From Micropterix aruncella (Eukaryota > Arthropoda > Insecta > Lepidoptera > Micropterigidae): 64,000 nt of DNA. Positions 24,285 to 33,129 of the stretch are shown here, one piece after another. Within the stretch, counting starts at the first letter, position 1. Every line of letters begins with the position of its first letter. Position numbers and translations under genes: made by a program. The stretch covers positions 31,391,888 through 31,455,887 of the forward strand of contig OX155960.1 of the NCBI GenBank assembly GCA_944548615.1, in the 5' to 3' direction. The notes under the pieces are model-generated. The model was given only the letters and a program-made list of their open reading frames with translations, was not told the DNA's origin and ran no database searches.

Positions 24285-24494
24285 TTAACCGGTCGGAAGC
24301 CAGACTTCGCTCGCAAAAAACTGCACCGCAACTTTTTGATAGATTTTGTAAATAAATACTAATATCTTTTTTTCATTAATTCAGTCTTGTTACCTAGTAA
24401 TTAATCTTGTTCGTCATGGATATTACATTTTTATATAATATATATGGAGGCTGGTCGAAAGGGCTACGCGCGGATCTGTCAAACGACCGGTTAG
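24285..24494 (-). mobile_element. TTAA MITE family 1, copy 2
   Basis: Starts at TTAACCGGTCGGAAGCC and ends GACCGGTTAG; inside it carries TAGTAATTAATCTTG and TATATAATATATATGGAGGCTGG shared in part with the copies at 3383 and 42552. One TTAA has mutated to TTAG. Confidence 0.7.
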
Positions 24495-24934
24495 TATTTT
24501 GAGGCTGATTTACCAGAAATTTGGACTCTTAATACTTTTTCCAGTATATGCAAAATATACAGTAAAAAATCAATCCAAGAGTTGGTTCAGAAAACGTTTG
24601 CTGTTGCTTGAAGCCAAAAAATCCTCTATTGCACTTTTTTAAAGTAGTGTTCTAAAAATCGCTGGGCCCGATTCGATCCTGGTTTCTGAATTTTATGCTT
24701 TGTTCCCTTTTTATTTTCTTCATCTGGGTTATTTGATACAGTGCCCAGTAAACTAGGCAATTATTGTCTCCATTTTTTTTTTCATTTTAAAAATAAAAAC
24801 ATACCTAAATCACCCCACTGGCTTTCTGCAGACATCCGTCATCTTGAAACATCCAATCCACTTGTTCTGAAATTTCAGGAATGATTGTTATTCATATAAA
24901 ACAAATAAATTTGATAATTTGGAAGCAGATATTA

Positions 24935-25015
24935 TGTCTTCAGTAGGTTACCATATTAGAGTTTTTCCCCACGATTTTAGTGAGACAGGGATAACTAATT
25001 GTTCATCATGTTGCA
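24935..25015 (-). ncRNA. Box C/D snoRNA, snR38/SNORD1 type (28S guide)
   Basis: Box C ATGATGA (25009-25003), box D CTGA (24943-24940), weak D' CTCA. Upstream of D' is the guide TTAGTTATCCCTGT, complementary to the universally conserved ACAGGGAUAAC of 28S rRNA. The fifth base from D' pairs with the first G after ACAG, which corresponds to the methylated G served by yeast snR38 and human SNORD1. It sits alone in the intron between exons 25109-25057 and 24866-24805. Confidence 0.75.
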
Positions 25016-25219
25016 CTTCGATTTAAAAGATACTTTTAATGAAAGAGTATACTCACATTTTTATATGTCCTTGAATGGATAGGGGCAGGGTGGCTCCTTC
25101 ATATCCAACCTAAAATAAAGAAAATAAAAAATCAGTTTTGTAGTGGTGAACTCGAGAATATGTTTATAAGAATCACAGCCCCAAGGAGTATGTATGTTAT
25201 CATGATTTTAATTTTACTG

Positions 25220-25350
25220 GTATGTTACTAGTTTTCTTAGATGTATTCTTACAGTATACAGAATAATCTTACACAAATCAGTGGCTAATGTTCCTACATT
25301 GAGTCCATACCTAGGCAACTACAGCTTCAGGCATCGGCTTTTGTAGGGTA
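25220..25350 (-). ncRNA. H/ACA-like snoRNA, copy 2
   Basis: A 131-nt block nearly identical to 26272-26402. Its 5' hairpin closes with CCTACA/TGTAGG, followed by ACATTA (fits the H box ANANNA). A second hairpin (ACTGATTT pairing with AAACTAGT) is followed by ACA three bases from the end. The conservation between copies is confined to this block plus the neighbouring exon, as expected for an intronic RNA gene. The pseudouridine target was not worked out. Confidence 0.55.
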
Positions 25351-25546
25351 ATACAAAATATTTGTTTTAAAGACAATATTTACCTAGTTTAAGCACATCT
25401 GTGCAGCTCATGACATGGGACAGCCTTGCACCTTTTATGAGACCTGCAAAAAAAGAAATAATATTTAATATTCCACTCTAAATAGAAACTGTGAACTTGA
25501 ATATAAATAGAAACTATGAACATGAATAGAAACTGTGAAAGTAGAA

Positions 25547-25573
25547 TTATACATCAGGTAATTGAACCAATCT
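25547..25573 (-). pseudogene. Broken U31 snoRNA copy (3' half)
   Basis: The minus strand reads GATTGGTTCAATTACCTGAT, matching the box D half of the intact U31 copy at 26565-26635. Its box C and guide half are missing: a dispersed repeat begins at about 25573 where the match stops. Confidence 0.55.
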
Positions 25574-25680
25574 AATGGAGCCGTCATGGAATTCACCGAC
25601 CAGTTAGGCCCATCATAATACTATTATTAAGCTTCTGGGGGGTGAGCAATGGACTCCGAACTAACGACAAGCTGTGGTAG
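25574..25680 (-). repeat. Dispersed repeat fragment shared with 42950-43045
   Basis: Minus strand GGTCGGTGAATTCCATG, AATAATAGTATTATGATGG and CACCCCCCAGAAG recur on the plus strand at about 42950-43045. The element type is unknown. Confidence 0.6.
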
Positions 25681-25953
25681 TTTGTTTGTTTGTACTCCTT
25701 ATTGTGAAAATGTCACAATGGGCGGGTTTATTGTCATATGACAATCTCTTACAACTAACCCTACTATGTGTTATTGTGTGTTTGCGTGTAACATGCCTGT
25801 AAGTGTGTCTTGTTATTGCATTTAATCGACAGAATTGAAAATGCAATTCCGTTAATTTGATCCCAACGGAGAATGGTGACCCAGCCGGGAAACGAACCCG
25901 GGACCTTACAATGTAAGATCAGGCGACCTAACCACTATGCCGTTACAGGCATG
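25681..25953 (-). mobile_element. tRNA-derived SINE, copy 1
   Basis: On the minus strand it starts GGCATAGTGGTTAGGTCGCC (box A-like), reaches GGTCCCGGGTTCGTTTCCC (box B) about 40 bases later, and ends in a tail of GTACAAACAAACAAAC. A body of about 170 bp (GAATTGCATTTTCAATTCTG, GACAATAAACCCGCCC) lies between. A second copy at 38731-39015 is about 85% alike. RNA polymerase III promoter boxes at this spacing define a tRNA-like SINE. Confidence 0.8.
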
Positions 25954-26271
25954 GAACAAATAATTCTACAGTAAGGGCCAACATCTATGATTGGGAGTAA
26001 AAAAATATAGCTGGATGGAGGGCTGTGCATCACTCAGGAAATTTATACTGCCAATAGACCGAATCGACCTCCACAATCTAAAGTGTTCTCAATTATTGAG
26101 AAATGTTTTTATAATGTCTTTAGATTTCACCACACTGGTTTTACTGTTTATTCCATACTGCTTTTATTGTATATTCTGGATGAATAAATTGATACTGGGG
26201 CGTAAACAAAGGCGTGGAATCTTATTGGAATCACAACGCCAAGGAGTATTTTATGATTTTAATTTTACTTG

Positions 26272-26402
26272 CAATGTTACTAGAGTCTTCTTAGATTTAT
26301 CCTTACGATATACAGAATAACCTTACACAAACCAGTGACTAATGTTCCTACATTGAGTCCATACCTAGGCAACTGCAGCTTTAGGCATCGGCTTTTGTAG
26401 GG
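26272..26402 (-). ncRNA. H/ACA-like snoRNA, copy 1
   Basis: Same 131-nt block as 25220-25350: hairpin closed by CCTACA/TGTAGG, ACATTA hinge, 3' hairpin, and ACA three bases from the end. It begins 31 bases after the donor of exon 26498-26434. Only one box of each type is seen, and structure was judged by eye. Confidence 0.55.
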
Positions 26403-26564
26403 TACCAGAAAATAAAAAATATCGGATATTTACCTAATTTAGCACATTTGAGTAGCTTTTGACATTGATAGCATCGACATTGCAGTTTTTTATAGGACCT
26501 GCAATAAAAAACATCACATTTAATATTCCATGCTAAATTTAACAGAAACCGTTCAAAGGGAATA

Positions 26565-26635
26565 ATATATCAGTTAATTGAACCAATCCGCATAGATCTT
26601 ATCAGACTGGGGCGGTAAATAATCATCATGAAAAT
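26565..26635 (-). ncRNA. SNORD31: Box C/D snoRNA U31 (SNORD31-like), copy c
   Basis: Box C ATGATGA (26629-26623), D' CTGA (26605-26602), box D CTGA (26573-26570). The guide TTTACCGCCCCAGT before D' pairs with ACTGGGGCGGTA of 28S rRNA, and the fifth base points to the G methylated by U31. Human U31 has the same TACCGCCCCAGTCTGA core. Single RNA in its intron. Confidence 0.85.
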
Positions 26636-26779
26636 GGTGAATCGTTGAATATAAAAATTTAGTAAATCACTTACACATGCTAAATTACCGAACTCAGCCA
26701 CAAAGAGTACTCCTGAAAATAAAAGAAATAAGATAAAGATACACCGAAATTCATTATTATAAAATTTAAAAAAATTATA

Positions 26780-26850
26780 TACAATCAGTTTATTTTCATC
26801 AACACGAGACGTCTGATATATGCTTGTTTATTATATTACATCATCTGTAT
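26780..26850 (-). ncRNA. SNORD27: Box C/D snoRNA U27 (SNORD27-like), copy b
   Basis: Box C ATGATGT (26844-26838), degenerate D' CAGA, C' TTGATGA, box D CTGA (26788-26785). Guide AACAAGCATATAT pairs with ATATGCTTG near the 5' end of 18S rRNA, the U27 target. It is a paralogue of the RNA in the preceding intron. Confidence 0.75.
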
Positions 26851-27070
26851 GTAGGTATTTCAGGAGGTATAAGCATTAGTTTAAAAAACTCACCCGGAGA
26901 AAAAACAGTTGAGTGCCATTTCATACAATGTCAATTGTGCCATTTCATACACCATCAATTGTGCCATTTTGTAAGTCGATTATTAGTATCTGAGAATAAA
27001 GAAAATACACATAAATTCCCTCGATATTGAAAGGGATCATAAGACAAGTAAACATGAGATATGTGGAATT

Positions 27071-27134
27071 ATTAGTCAGTTTAATTATTCAACATGAAAC
27101 ATCAGTTATATGCTTGAAAAAATCATCATTAATA
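27071..27134 (-). ncRNA. SNORD27: Box C/D snoRNA U27 (SNORD27-like), copy a
   Basis: Box C ATGATGA (27129-27123), D' CTGA after the guide TTCAAGCATATAA, and box D CTGA (27079-27076). The fifth base before D' pairs with the A of ATATGCTTG in 18S rRNA, equivalent to human Am27. Lies alone in the intron between exons 27218-27185 and 26989-26894. Confidence 0.8.
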
Positions 27135-27288
27135 ATACATAGTTGCAATTAAAAAAAATGTAATAAATTTTTATAATGACTTACATTTCACGCTCCCATT
27201 TTCTTATATTCCGGAAATCTGTTAAGAAAAATAAAATATTAAAAAATATTGCAACTTTAAAAAGCGTTTATTAGTAATTTCTCATTGC

Positions 27289-27358
27289 GAATTCAGCTAA
27301 CGGTGAAGGTATAATCACTAGTGATTCATACGAACGAGATATTTGTTTCATCATCAAA
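27289..27358 (-). ncRNA. SNORD30: Box C/D snoRNA U30 (SNORD30-like)
   Basis: Box C ATGATGA (27354-27348), box D CTGA (27296-27293). The stretch ATATCTCGTTCGTATGA matches the AATCTCGTTCGGCTGA core of U30, whose guide pairs with ACGAGAU of 28S rRNA. The D' box has decayed to ATGA. It is alone in its intron. Confidence 0.75.
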
Positions 27359-27524
27359 AACGGAAAAAAAAATAGCTATATAATAAAATGAATTTTACCT
27401 CTTGAGTAAACTTTTTAGCATCAATCTTCATTTGATTATCGCAGTTCAGCAATTCTAAAACAAATAAAAAATATTCTTAGACGAACACAAAATAAAAGCA
27501 AGTCGCCACTTGTTAGATATATAG

Positions 27525-27587
27525 ATTTTCAGATATATCCAATCAGCATTGACTTCAGCCTGGGGCGGTTGTTGTTCATCATATTAT
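27525..27587 (-). ncRNA. SNORD31: Box C/D snoRNA U31 (SNORD31-like), copy b
   Basis: Box C ATGATGA (27582-27576), guide AACCGCCCCAGG, D' CTGA, box D CTGA (27532-27529). Same 28S target as copies a and c. Confidence 0.8.
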
Positions 27588-27769
27588 AGAAAACAAAATA
27601 ATCTCATTGGTCATTATATAAAAATGAGCAAAACTCACCTATGTTAGGTTATGTTGCATCTATTTCCTCTTTCTTTTTTATAAGTGGCCTTCGTCTGAAA
27701 TAAGCAAAACAGAATTTATTAATAAAAAAAATAAAAATTCACTCAGAAGGGAATTATTATAGATTCGGT

Positions 27770-27836
27770 ATTATCAGTTTATAAACCAATCAACATGGCA
27801 CATCAGCCTGGGGCGGTAATATTATTCATCACATAA
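27770..27836 (-). ncRNA. SNORD31: Box C/D snoRNA U31 (SNORD31-like), copy a
   Basis: Box C GTGATGA (27832-27826), guide ATTACCGCCCCAGG, D' CTGA, then TTGATTGGTTTATAAA and box D CTGA (27777-27774). Located in the second intron of the host gene. Confidence 0.85.
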
Positions 27837-28085
27837 AATTTTTAAAAAGCAGACTAAATAAATAAAATTGGCTATTTACCGAATTGTTCCGATTTGATCG
27901 TTCCGTTCTGTTGCAGCGATGAAACCTGAAATAACGAACATTTTAATATACGAAATTAACAACACACTGCAATATTCGAATTGCTTACCCTGTCCTCTTA
28001 TATTTTTTACGAGACGCAAAAATAAAAAAGCAAAATGTGAGGGAAACACTTTATATTAACCGCGCTTAGATATAAAATAGACTTT

Positions 28086-28586
28086 CTACTTCTTGGCAAC
28101 TTTCTTCTTTTTGTCGGTGGTTTTCTTGACGCGGACCTTGGCGGCTTTGGGTATCCTGGCCTTGCCGAAGGCGCCGGCGCGCGCCGCCTTCGCCTTCAGG
28201 CTGCGGAAGGCGGAGGTGCGGATGCGGTTGCGCTTGCGGCGCGCGGCGCTCAGCTTGTAGCGGTCCAGGTCGCTCATGTCGGCGCGCTTGGCCTTGTCGC
28301 TCAGCTTCTTGGCCCACTGGCTCTCCTTCCATTTGTCGTCCAGCTTGGCCTCGCTCCACGCCTTGCGCACGACGCGCGTCTTGCCCGTGAACGGGAATTT
28401 GAGGCGGAATTTGGTCAAATGCAGCTGGTTGAGGCGCAGCTGCTGGCGCGGCACGCCGCTGCCGGGGCCGTCCACGAGCGCTCGCGTCTGGTCGATCACG
28501 TCCACGATCGCCACCAGCTTACCGGTGTGGAGCCCGTCCGAGACGAGCGCCACTCGTCCGGTCTGGACGAATCTTTTGAAGGGCAT
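28086..28586 (-). CDS. RpL14: 60S ribosomal protein L14 (eL14)
   Basis: A single coding exon of 166 codons. eL14 is a large-subunit protein on the solvent side. The start MPFKRFVQTGRVALVSDG, the KOW-like VAIVDVIDQTRALVDGP, GVPRQQLRLNQLHLTKF and KTRVVRKAW are diagnostic, and the basic tail KKTTDKKKKVAKK is typical of arthropod L14. The frame is GC-rich, unlike its surroundings. An acceptor (TTTTAG) stands just upstream at about 28598, so a 5' UTR intron reaching to about 29727 is likely. No AATAAA occurs between the stop codon and the first donor of the downstream snoRNA host exons, 97 bases away on the same strand. Confidence 0.97.
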   Translation of the reverse strand: MPFKRFVQTGRVALVSDGLHTGKLVAIVDVIDQTRALVDGPGSGVPRQQLRLNQLHLTKFRLKFPFTGKTRVVRKAWSEAKLDDKWKESQWAKKLSDKAKRADMSDLDRYKLSAARRKRNRIRTSAFRSLKAKAARAGAFGKARIPKAAKVRVKKTTDKKKKVAKK

Positions 28587-28737
28587 CGCGTATTACCTAA
28601 AAGTAAAACAAAAATCGCGTCAATCGAAAGTAACATCGGCCATTCGAAAGTTTATTCAATACGAAGTTGCTAAACAAATTGCATTCGATTGCTCTTCGGA
28701 TAACGTAATATTTTATTGACAGGTACGCTTTCCAGGC

Positions 28738-29330
28738 GAAGACGGGTTCGAACCCGTCTTCCCTATAACGATATGTAATTAGACTTAGAGACTACACAGT
28801 CCACTGTCACCTGCGGTTAATAATTTCGAATATTTGTCTGCCGTGTTCTCGGGATCGGGAAGCCAAAAGATCGATTCGAGGATTGAAAACGTCAGGTTGA
28901 CGGCTACCCTCCAGTCATAGGAAACAGACATCTCCAGAACCTCTGGTTCTTAGCCGACGGCATTCAATACCTAGCAAGCTCGATAGTGCACCTCGGTTTC
29001 ACCCAAGGTGAATTCCCGGAATCTGCGATCTTCCGATCCCAACTGCAGGATTACAGCCGTGGCAGAAGCTCACAGCAGCCTTGACAAGGTAAGCCTCACT
29101 ACGAGGCTACCGGATGGGAGTTAAATCGTAAATTAGGCAGGCCACATGAGAGTTTGGCCAACACCACTCAAGCTGTACGGAACCATTAGGAACCAAACCA
29201 AATTGCGGCGCCCAGACAAATGTACGATTAAGCATACAGAGATTACCCAGTGAGCCGTTTATCATTTCGGCTAAGTTTCAATTTCCTAGCTGCTAATCAC
29301 TCGAAATTATCACACCAGAAATAAAGGATA
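28738..29330. repeat. Dispersed repeat family R1, copy 1, with a 24-bp palindrome
   Basis: Lies in the presumed 5' UTR intron of RpL14. It shares phrases such as ACAGTCCACTGT and CGAGGCTACCGGATGGGAG with longer copies at 36838-37445 and 47143-47790. It starts at the perfect palindrome of arms GAAGACGGGTTC (28738-28761). The family class is unknown; no coding capacity is seen. Confidence 0.5.
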
Positions 29331-29727
29331 ACTATTTCCGAGCAACGCATGTTTTCCTACACCACGAATTTGCAAACAAAACTATTTTTTGCTAAAAAAA
29401 ATCCCTTTTCTAAATAAGCCTGTCAATTTTCAAGATAATGCTAAACGTCACCGGCTATCGATTGAATATTATACAAAAACTTGCCGCATTCACATAAACG
29501 CACGTGAATATTAAAAGAATGTAATCAAACACTCACACCGTCCGTGAAATCAACCATTCTCAAAAGGAACTCGCCGCGGAATAAACGTAAACGACATTAT
29601 AACCTAAACGACACAATCCGAAATAGAGCAGCCAGGCACTTTCAAATACGACGGAGAACAAGCGCACGCTGTAAATTGGCAGTAATCACCAGCACACGCG
29701 AGGATGCGAAAGGATTATGAAACGTAC

Positions 29728-29850
29728 CCAAAAAATTGACAACCACCACGGTGGACGATTTCCCAAAGAACCGCCAGCATCAAACTTCACGCCGAAAAGA
29801 AAATAAAGATGGCCGATTCAGGTTTGCCAACCTATATGAGCGAGGAGTTA
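29728..29850 (-). promoter_or_regulatory. Probable RpL14 promoter and first non-coding exon
   Basis: On the minus strand the pyrimidine-rich stretch TTTATTTTCTTTTCGGCGTG (about 29815-29790) looks like a 5' TOP start of a ribosomal-protein gene. A donor GG|GTACGT at 29728 could end the first exon and splice to the acceptor near 28598. Transcript data are needed to settle the exact start. Confidence 0.4.
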
Positions 29851-30799
29851 AGGCCCATTTATATTAGGATGGGCCTTGAACGGAACGTGGACCGCACGGG
29901 ATGCATAGACAGTATTTTACATTTCAAAAATGGACGTCGAAAAATAGGACACTAGGGAAACGAGACTTTATTACTTGACTGACTAAAATAATTACGATTA
30001 CAAAATAAATTACTTATTTGTGATGACTTATTGCAATTAAAAAAAATGCTTTGTTACCTATTGCGTCCTTTTCTGCGGCGGTCTCCACCATTTCCGCCAA
30101 ATTAATTTACCAGAATCTCCCAAGCCAATCTCCCAGTGGGTATTGCCCAGTAATTTTATGTAGATGTTGAGTCGCTCGTGGCTACTCAAATCGCGTGATC
30201 TTTGGCAGTTGCAAAGTCAATGGGTATGGCTGTGTCAATGGGTATGATATTGACTTGCTTGAATAAATAGGAATCGGGCGCGGCCAGCCGCCCGCGATTG
30301 GCCGCGTAGTGGAAAATAGTTCTGAGATGAAACGATATTCTATAATTATTTTCGGATGTCAATATCAATGTTTAACGAACTTCCAGAAGAGAAATTACGC
30401 CGCCGTATGAAAAAAACGTACGCCACTTACGATTTTCATTGACAAGACACGGCAGCGAAAATAATTCAATCGGTTTCGCATTCGGCTTTACCGTAAACGC
30501 ATTTTGTTCGCACACGCCAATGTCAACCGTAGAAGAAAAATGTTCGGTAAACCGCAACGTGTCAACGGGCTGTGATGCGAATTCGCCCTTGGATGAAAAT
30601 AGCCCCCGAACAGGTAGGGTTAACCCATCAGCTAATGCACGCGCACAAAATTTTCAAACAGTTTTTTTGAGATGATTGATGGTTTTTTGTTTTGGGATGT
30701 AAAAAAGTAATTTCTTTTCGACAAATTATTACTAAAACTTGCTTATTTCCTGGTTTATTCATCCACTTCAAGGATGTCGGTTAATAAAAACTCACGCTG

Positions 30800-30950
30800 T
30801 AAATAATATAAATATTTATACAATACAATATAAATATCTATATATATCTATATGATATAAATATTTATACAATACAATATAAATATCTATATAATCTATA
30901 TATATCTATATGATATAAATATTTATATAATATACATATACATCTAATAT
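30800..30950. repeat. AT-rich tandem repeat, about 70-bp unit
   Basis: The unit containing AATATTTATACAATACAATA, AATATCTATA and TATCTATATGAT is present about two times in tandem. Purely low-complexity DNA. Confidence 0.7.
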
Positions 30951-31007
30951 AAATACGTAGCCCCACATATTATTATGTACGTAGCCCCACTAATAAGAGT
31001 CATTCTA

Positions 31008-32815
31008 CAGGGACGGATGAAATTCCAATGTTTGTTGTAAATAGGGCAATAGATTACATTAAAAACCCCTTAACGCAGGCTATAAATGCCTCTATAGAAA
31101 GTGGTGTTTTTCCCGAAGAGTTAAAATTATCAAAAGTGATTCCACTCTATAAAGCAGGCGCAAGAACTGAAACTGGAAATTTTAGACCAATTGCAATTTT
31201 GTCTTCGTTCTCAAAAATCATAGAGACTATAATTAAAAATAGATTAATTGCGTTTTTTGATACAAACAATATTCTTAGTGAAAGACAATTTGGATATAGA
31301 CGAAACAAGTCCACTACTAAAGCTATCGAGGATTTCATATCTTATATAAATGACAAACTAATGGACAAGTACTACACCTTAGGTATTTTTTGCGATTTGA
31401 GTAAGGCATTTGATTGCGATAGGCATGATATTTTACTAAACAAACTAAATCATTATGGAGTCAGGGGAGACTGCTTAAAATGGTTTGATTCATATTTAAC
31501 AAATAGGACGCAAATAGTGGAAATCACACAATTTCAAAATCAAAACATTACAAAACACAGTTCGATCCCTTTAACTAATAAACTTGGAGTCCCGCAGGTT
31601 TCGATTTTGGGCCCTATTCTATTTTTAGTATATGTAAATGATTTACCAATGTATTTCAACGATATAAATGTAACGATGTTTGCTGACGACACTAGTTTAA
31701 TTGTTGCCGGTAAAGATATGGAAGAATTATTGATTAACGTTAAAATTAATCTATTCAAACTAAATAGTTGGTTTGAGAGCAACAACCTCACACTAAATGC
31801 GTCTAAAAGTAACTTCATACATTTTACAAATCATCGAAATCGGAATAAAGGTTCGCCAATAATACTTTCAATAAATAACACTGCCATTCCTCAAACTCAT
31901 TGTACTAGATTTTTAGGTGTTCATGTCGACGAACTTTTAAAATGGAACTTTCACTGTGAAAACCTCGAAAGTAGGTTAAGTCGGGCATGTTATGCTTTAA
32001 GTATTGTAAGAAGGTCTTTGGATGAATTGCAAACAAGAAATGTTTATTTCAGCTATATTGAAGCTATCCTAAGTTATGCCATTACGATCTGGGGAAATTG
32101 TTATGCTTGTCATAGGGAACCCATATTTATACTCCAAAAGAGAGCAGTGCGAATAATTGCAAAGGTGAAAAGGGAAGAGTCATGTCGACCCATTTTTAAA
32201 AGGCTAAGAATCCTCACCTTAACCTCACTCTATCTCTTTGTTACTAACTGAGTTTTTTAAGAATAAAGAAACACATTATAAAAAGTTTTCAGATACACAT
32301 ACTAAAAATACGAGAAATAAATTAAACATTTTTATACCATGTATTAAACTAAACACAGCAAGGCAAGACAAAAAATACTCAGGGCCATATTACTTTAACA
32401 GGCTACCAGAAAGTTTAAAAACTATTCAAGTGGAAAGCTTATTCAAAAAGTTACTTAAAGAATTCTTATTAGACAAAGCTTTTTACTCGATCGATGAGTT
32501 TGTTAATTTTAAATAATTTTTCAAATTTTTTGGTAATTTTTTTGACAATTTTAAGTAGCATTTTTTAATTATTCTGACTTTTTCTGATTTTAATTTCTTG
32601 ATTATTTTTATCAATTATTTTAATTTGTGGTTTTAGTAAATAAATCTTAAAAATTATTTGGATGCCCTAAAAGCAATAATGAAGTAACTGTATGTACGTG
32701 GTGATAAATTAAAATATTGTAAAAACGAACTAATATACTGTAATTTAAATGTACCTAAATATTAAGTTTCTACAATATGTTAAGATTTTTTGGAAATAAA
32801 TTGAAATTGAAAAAA
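31008..32815 (+). mobile_element. 5'-truncated CR1/Jockey-type LINE with reverse transcriptase
   Basis: The frame 31028-32251 holds an almost full reverse transcriptase: LSKVIPLYKAG, NFRPIAILSSFSKIIE, ERQFGYRRNKSTTKAI, LGIFCDLSKAFDCDRHDILL, GVPQVSILGPILFLVYVNDL, FADDTSL (catalytic) and FLGVHVDELLKW. A stop and frameshift near 32250 split off the C-terminal part, which continues at 32238-32516. PQVS in place of PQGS suggests decay. No endonuclease is present. The 3' end is AT-rich and ends in an A-rich tail (about 32790-32827). Confidence 0.85.
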
Positions 32816-33129
32816 AATTAAAAAAATACGCATACCTAATCCATGCGGAACCCAACCTGTTTTAATATAAATGGGCCTTTAGTGCTTCTTTCATAAATCA
32901 TAGAGAACTTGCTCTATGATGAGCAAGGCGCGTTTTTCTTTCGTTCCTAAACTTGCACGTGTGTTTTTTCCGGCGTTTGATTTGTTTAGTCGCATTTGAG
33001 GTTGGAATTCGGTGTAATCACGTTTTAAAAACTTCCGCACGCTTTTAGCAGTAAAAGCGCGATTAATTTTGCGACTTTAAACGATATTTAATTCCTCAGT
33101 GAAGCGATTTCATCGCCGAGAGGGCAAAA

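Larger units (their letters stand above)
20572..28057 (-). ncRNA. Non-coding snoRNA host gene (UHG-like), multi-exon
   Basis: A chain of small exons with AG/GT borders runs on the minus strand: E1 ending 27989; 27925-27880; 27694-27639; 27454-27399; 27218-27185; 26989-26894; 26712-26675; 26498-26434; 25443-25384; 25109-25057; 24866-24805; and 20637-20572. Spliced together they carry no long open frame. From intron 2 to intron 10 each intron holds a guide-RNA candidate, the layout of animal U22/UHG host genes, whose spliced RNA is discarded. Exons 8 and 9, and exons 11 and 12, are similar to each other, as are their introns, so the gene grew by duplication. The intron between 24805 and 20637 is swollen by a 2.7-kb transposon. 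The 5' end is not certain: AATATAAA at 28050-28057 followed by a pyrimidine tract could be its own TATA/TOP promoter, or the chain may continue the RpL14 transcript. Confidence 0.75.
29851..32878. mobile_element. 3-kb TIR element (PIF/Harbinger-like borders) with a nested LINE
   Basis: Identical 16-bp inverted ends AGGCCCATTTATATTA start at 29851 and end at 32878, flanked by TTA on both sides (29848-29850 and 32879-32881), the three-base duplication of PIF/Harbinger elements. No Harbinger protein is seen inside; the central part is a LINE (31008-32815). The insertion separates RpL14 and SNU13. Confidence 0.65.

Noticed and set aside
25560..25625. A fifth box C/D snoRNA with guide GGTGAATTCCATG
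   Set aside because: The box C-like part belongs to a dispersed repeat also present at 42950-43045; only the box D half is snoRNA-derived.
28738..28761. GGTTCGAACC as the T-arm of a tRNA
   Set aside because: It is the centre of a perfect 24-bp palindrome; no acceptor stem, anticodon arm or box A at the right distance.
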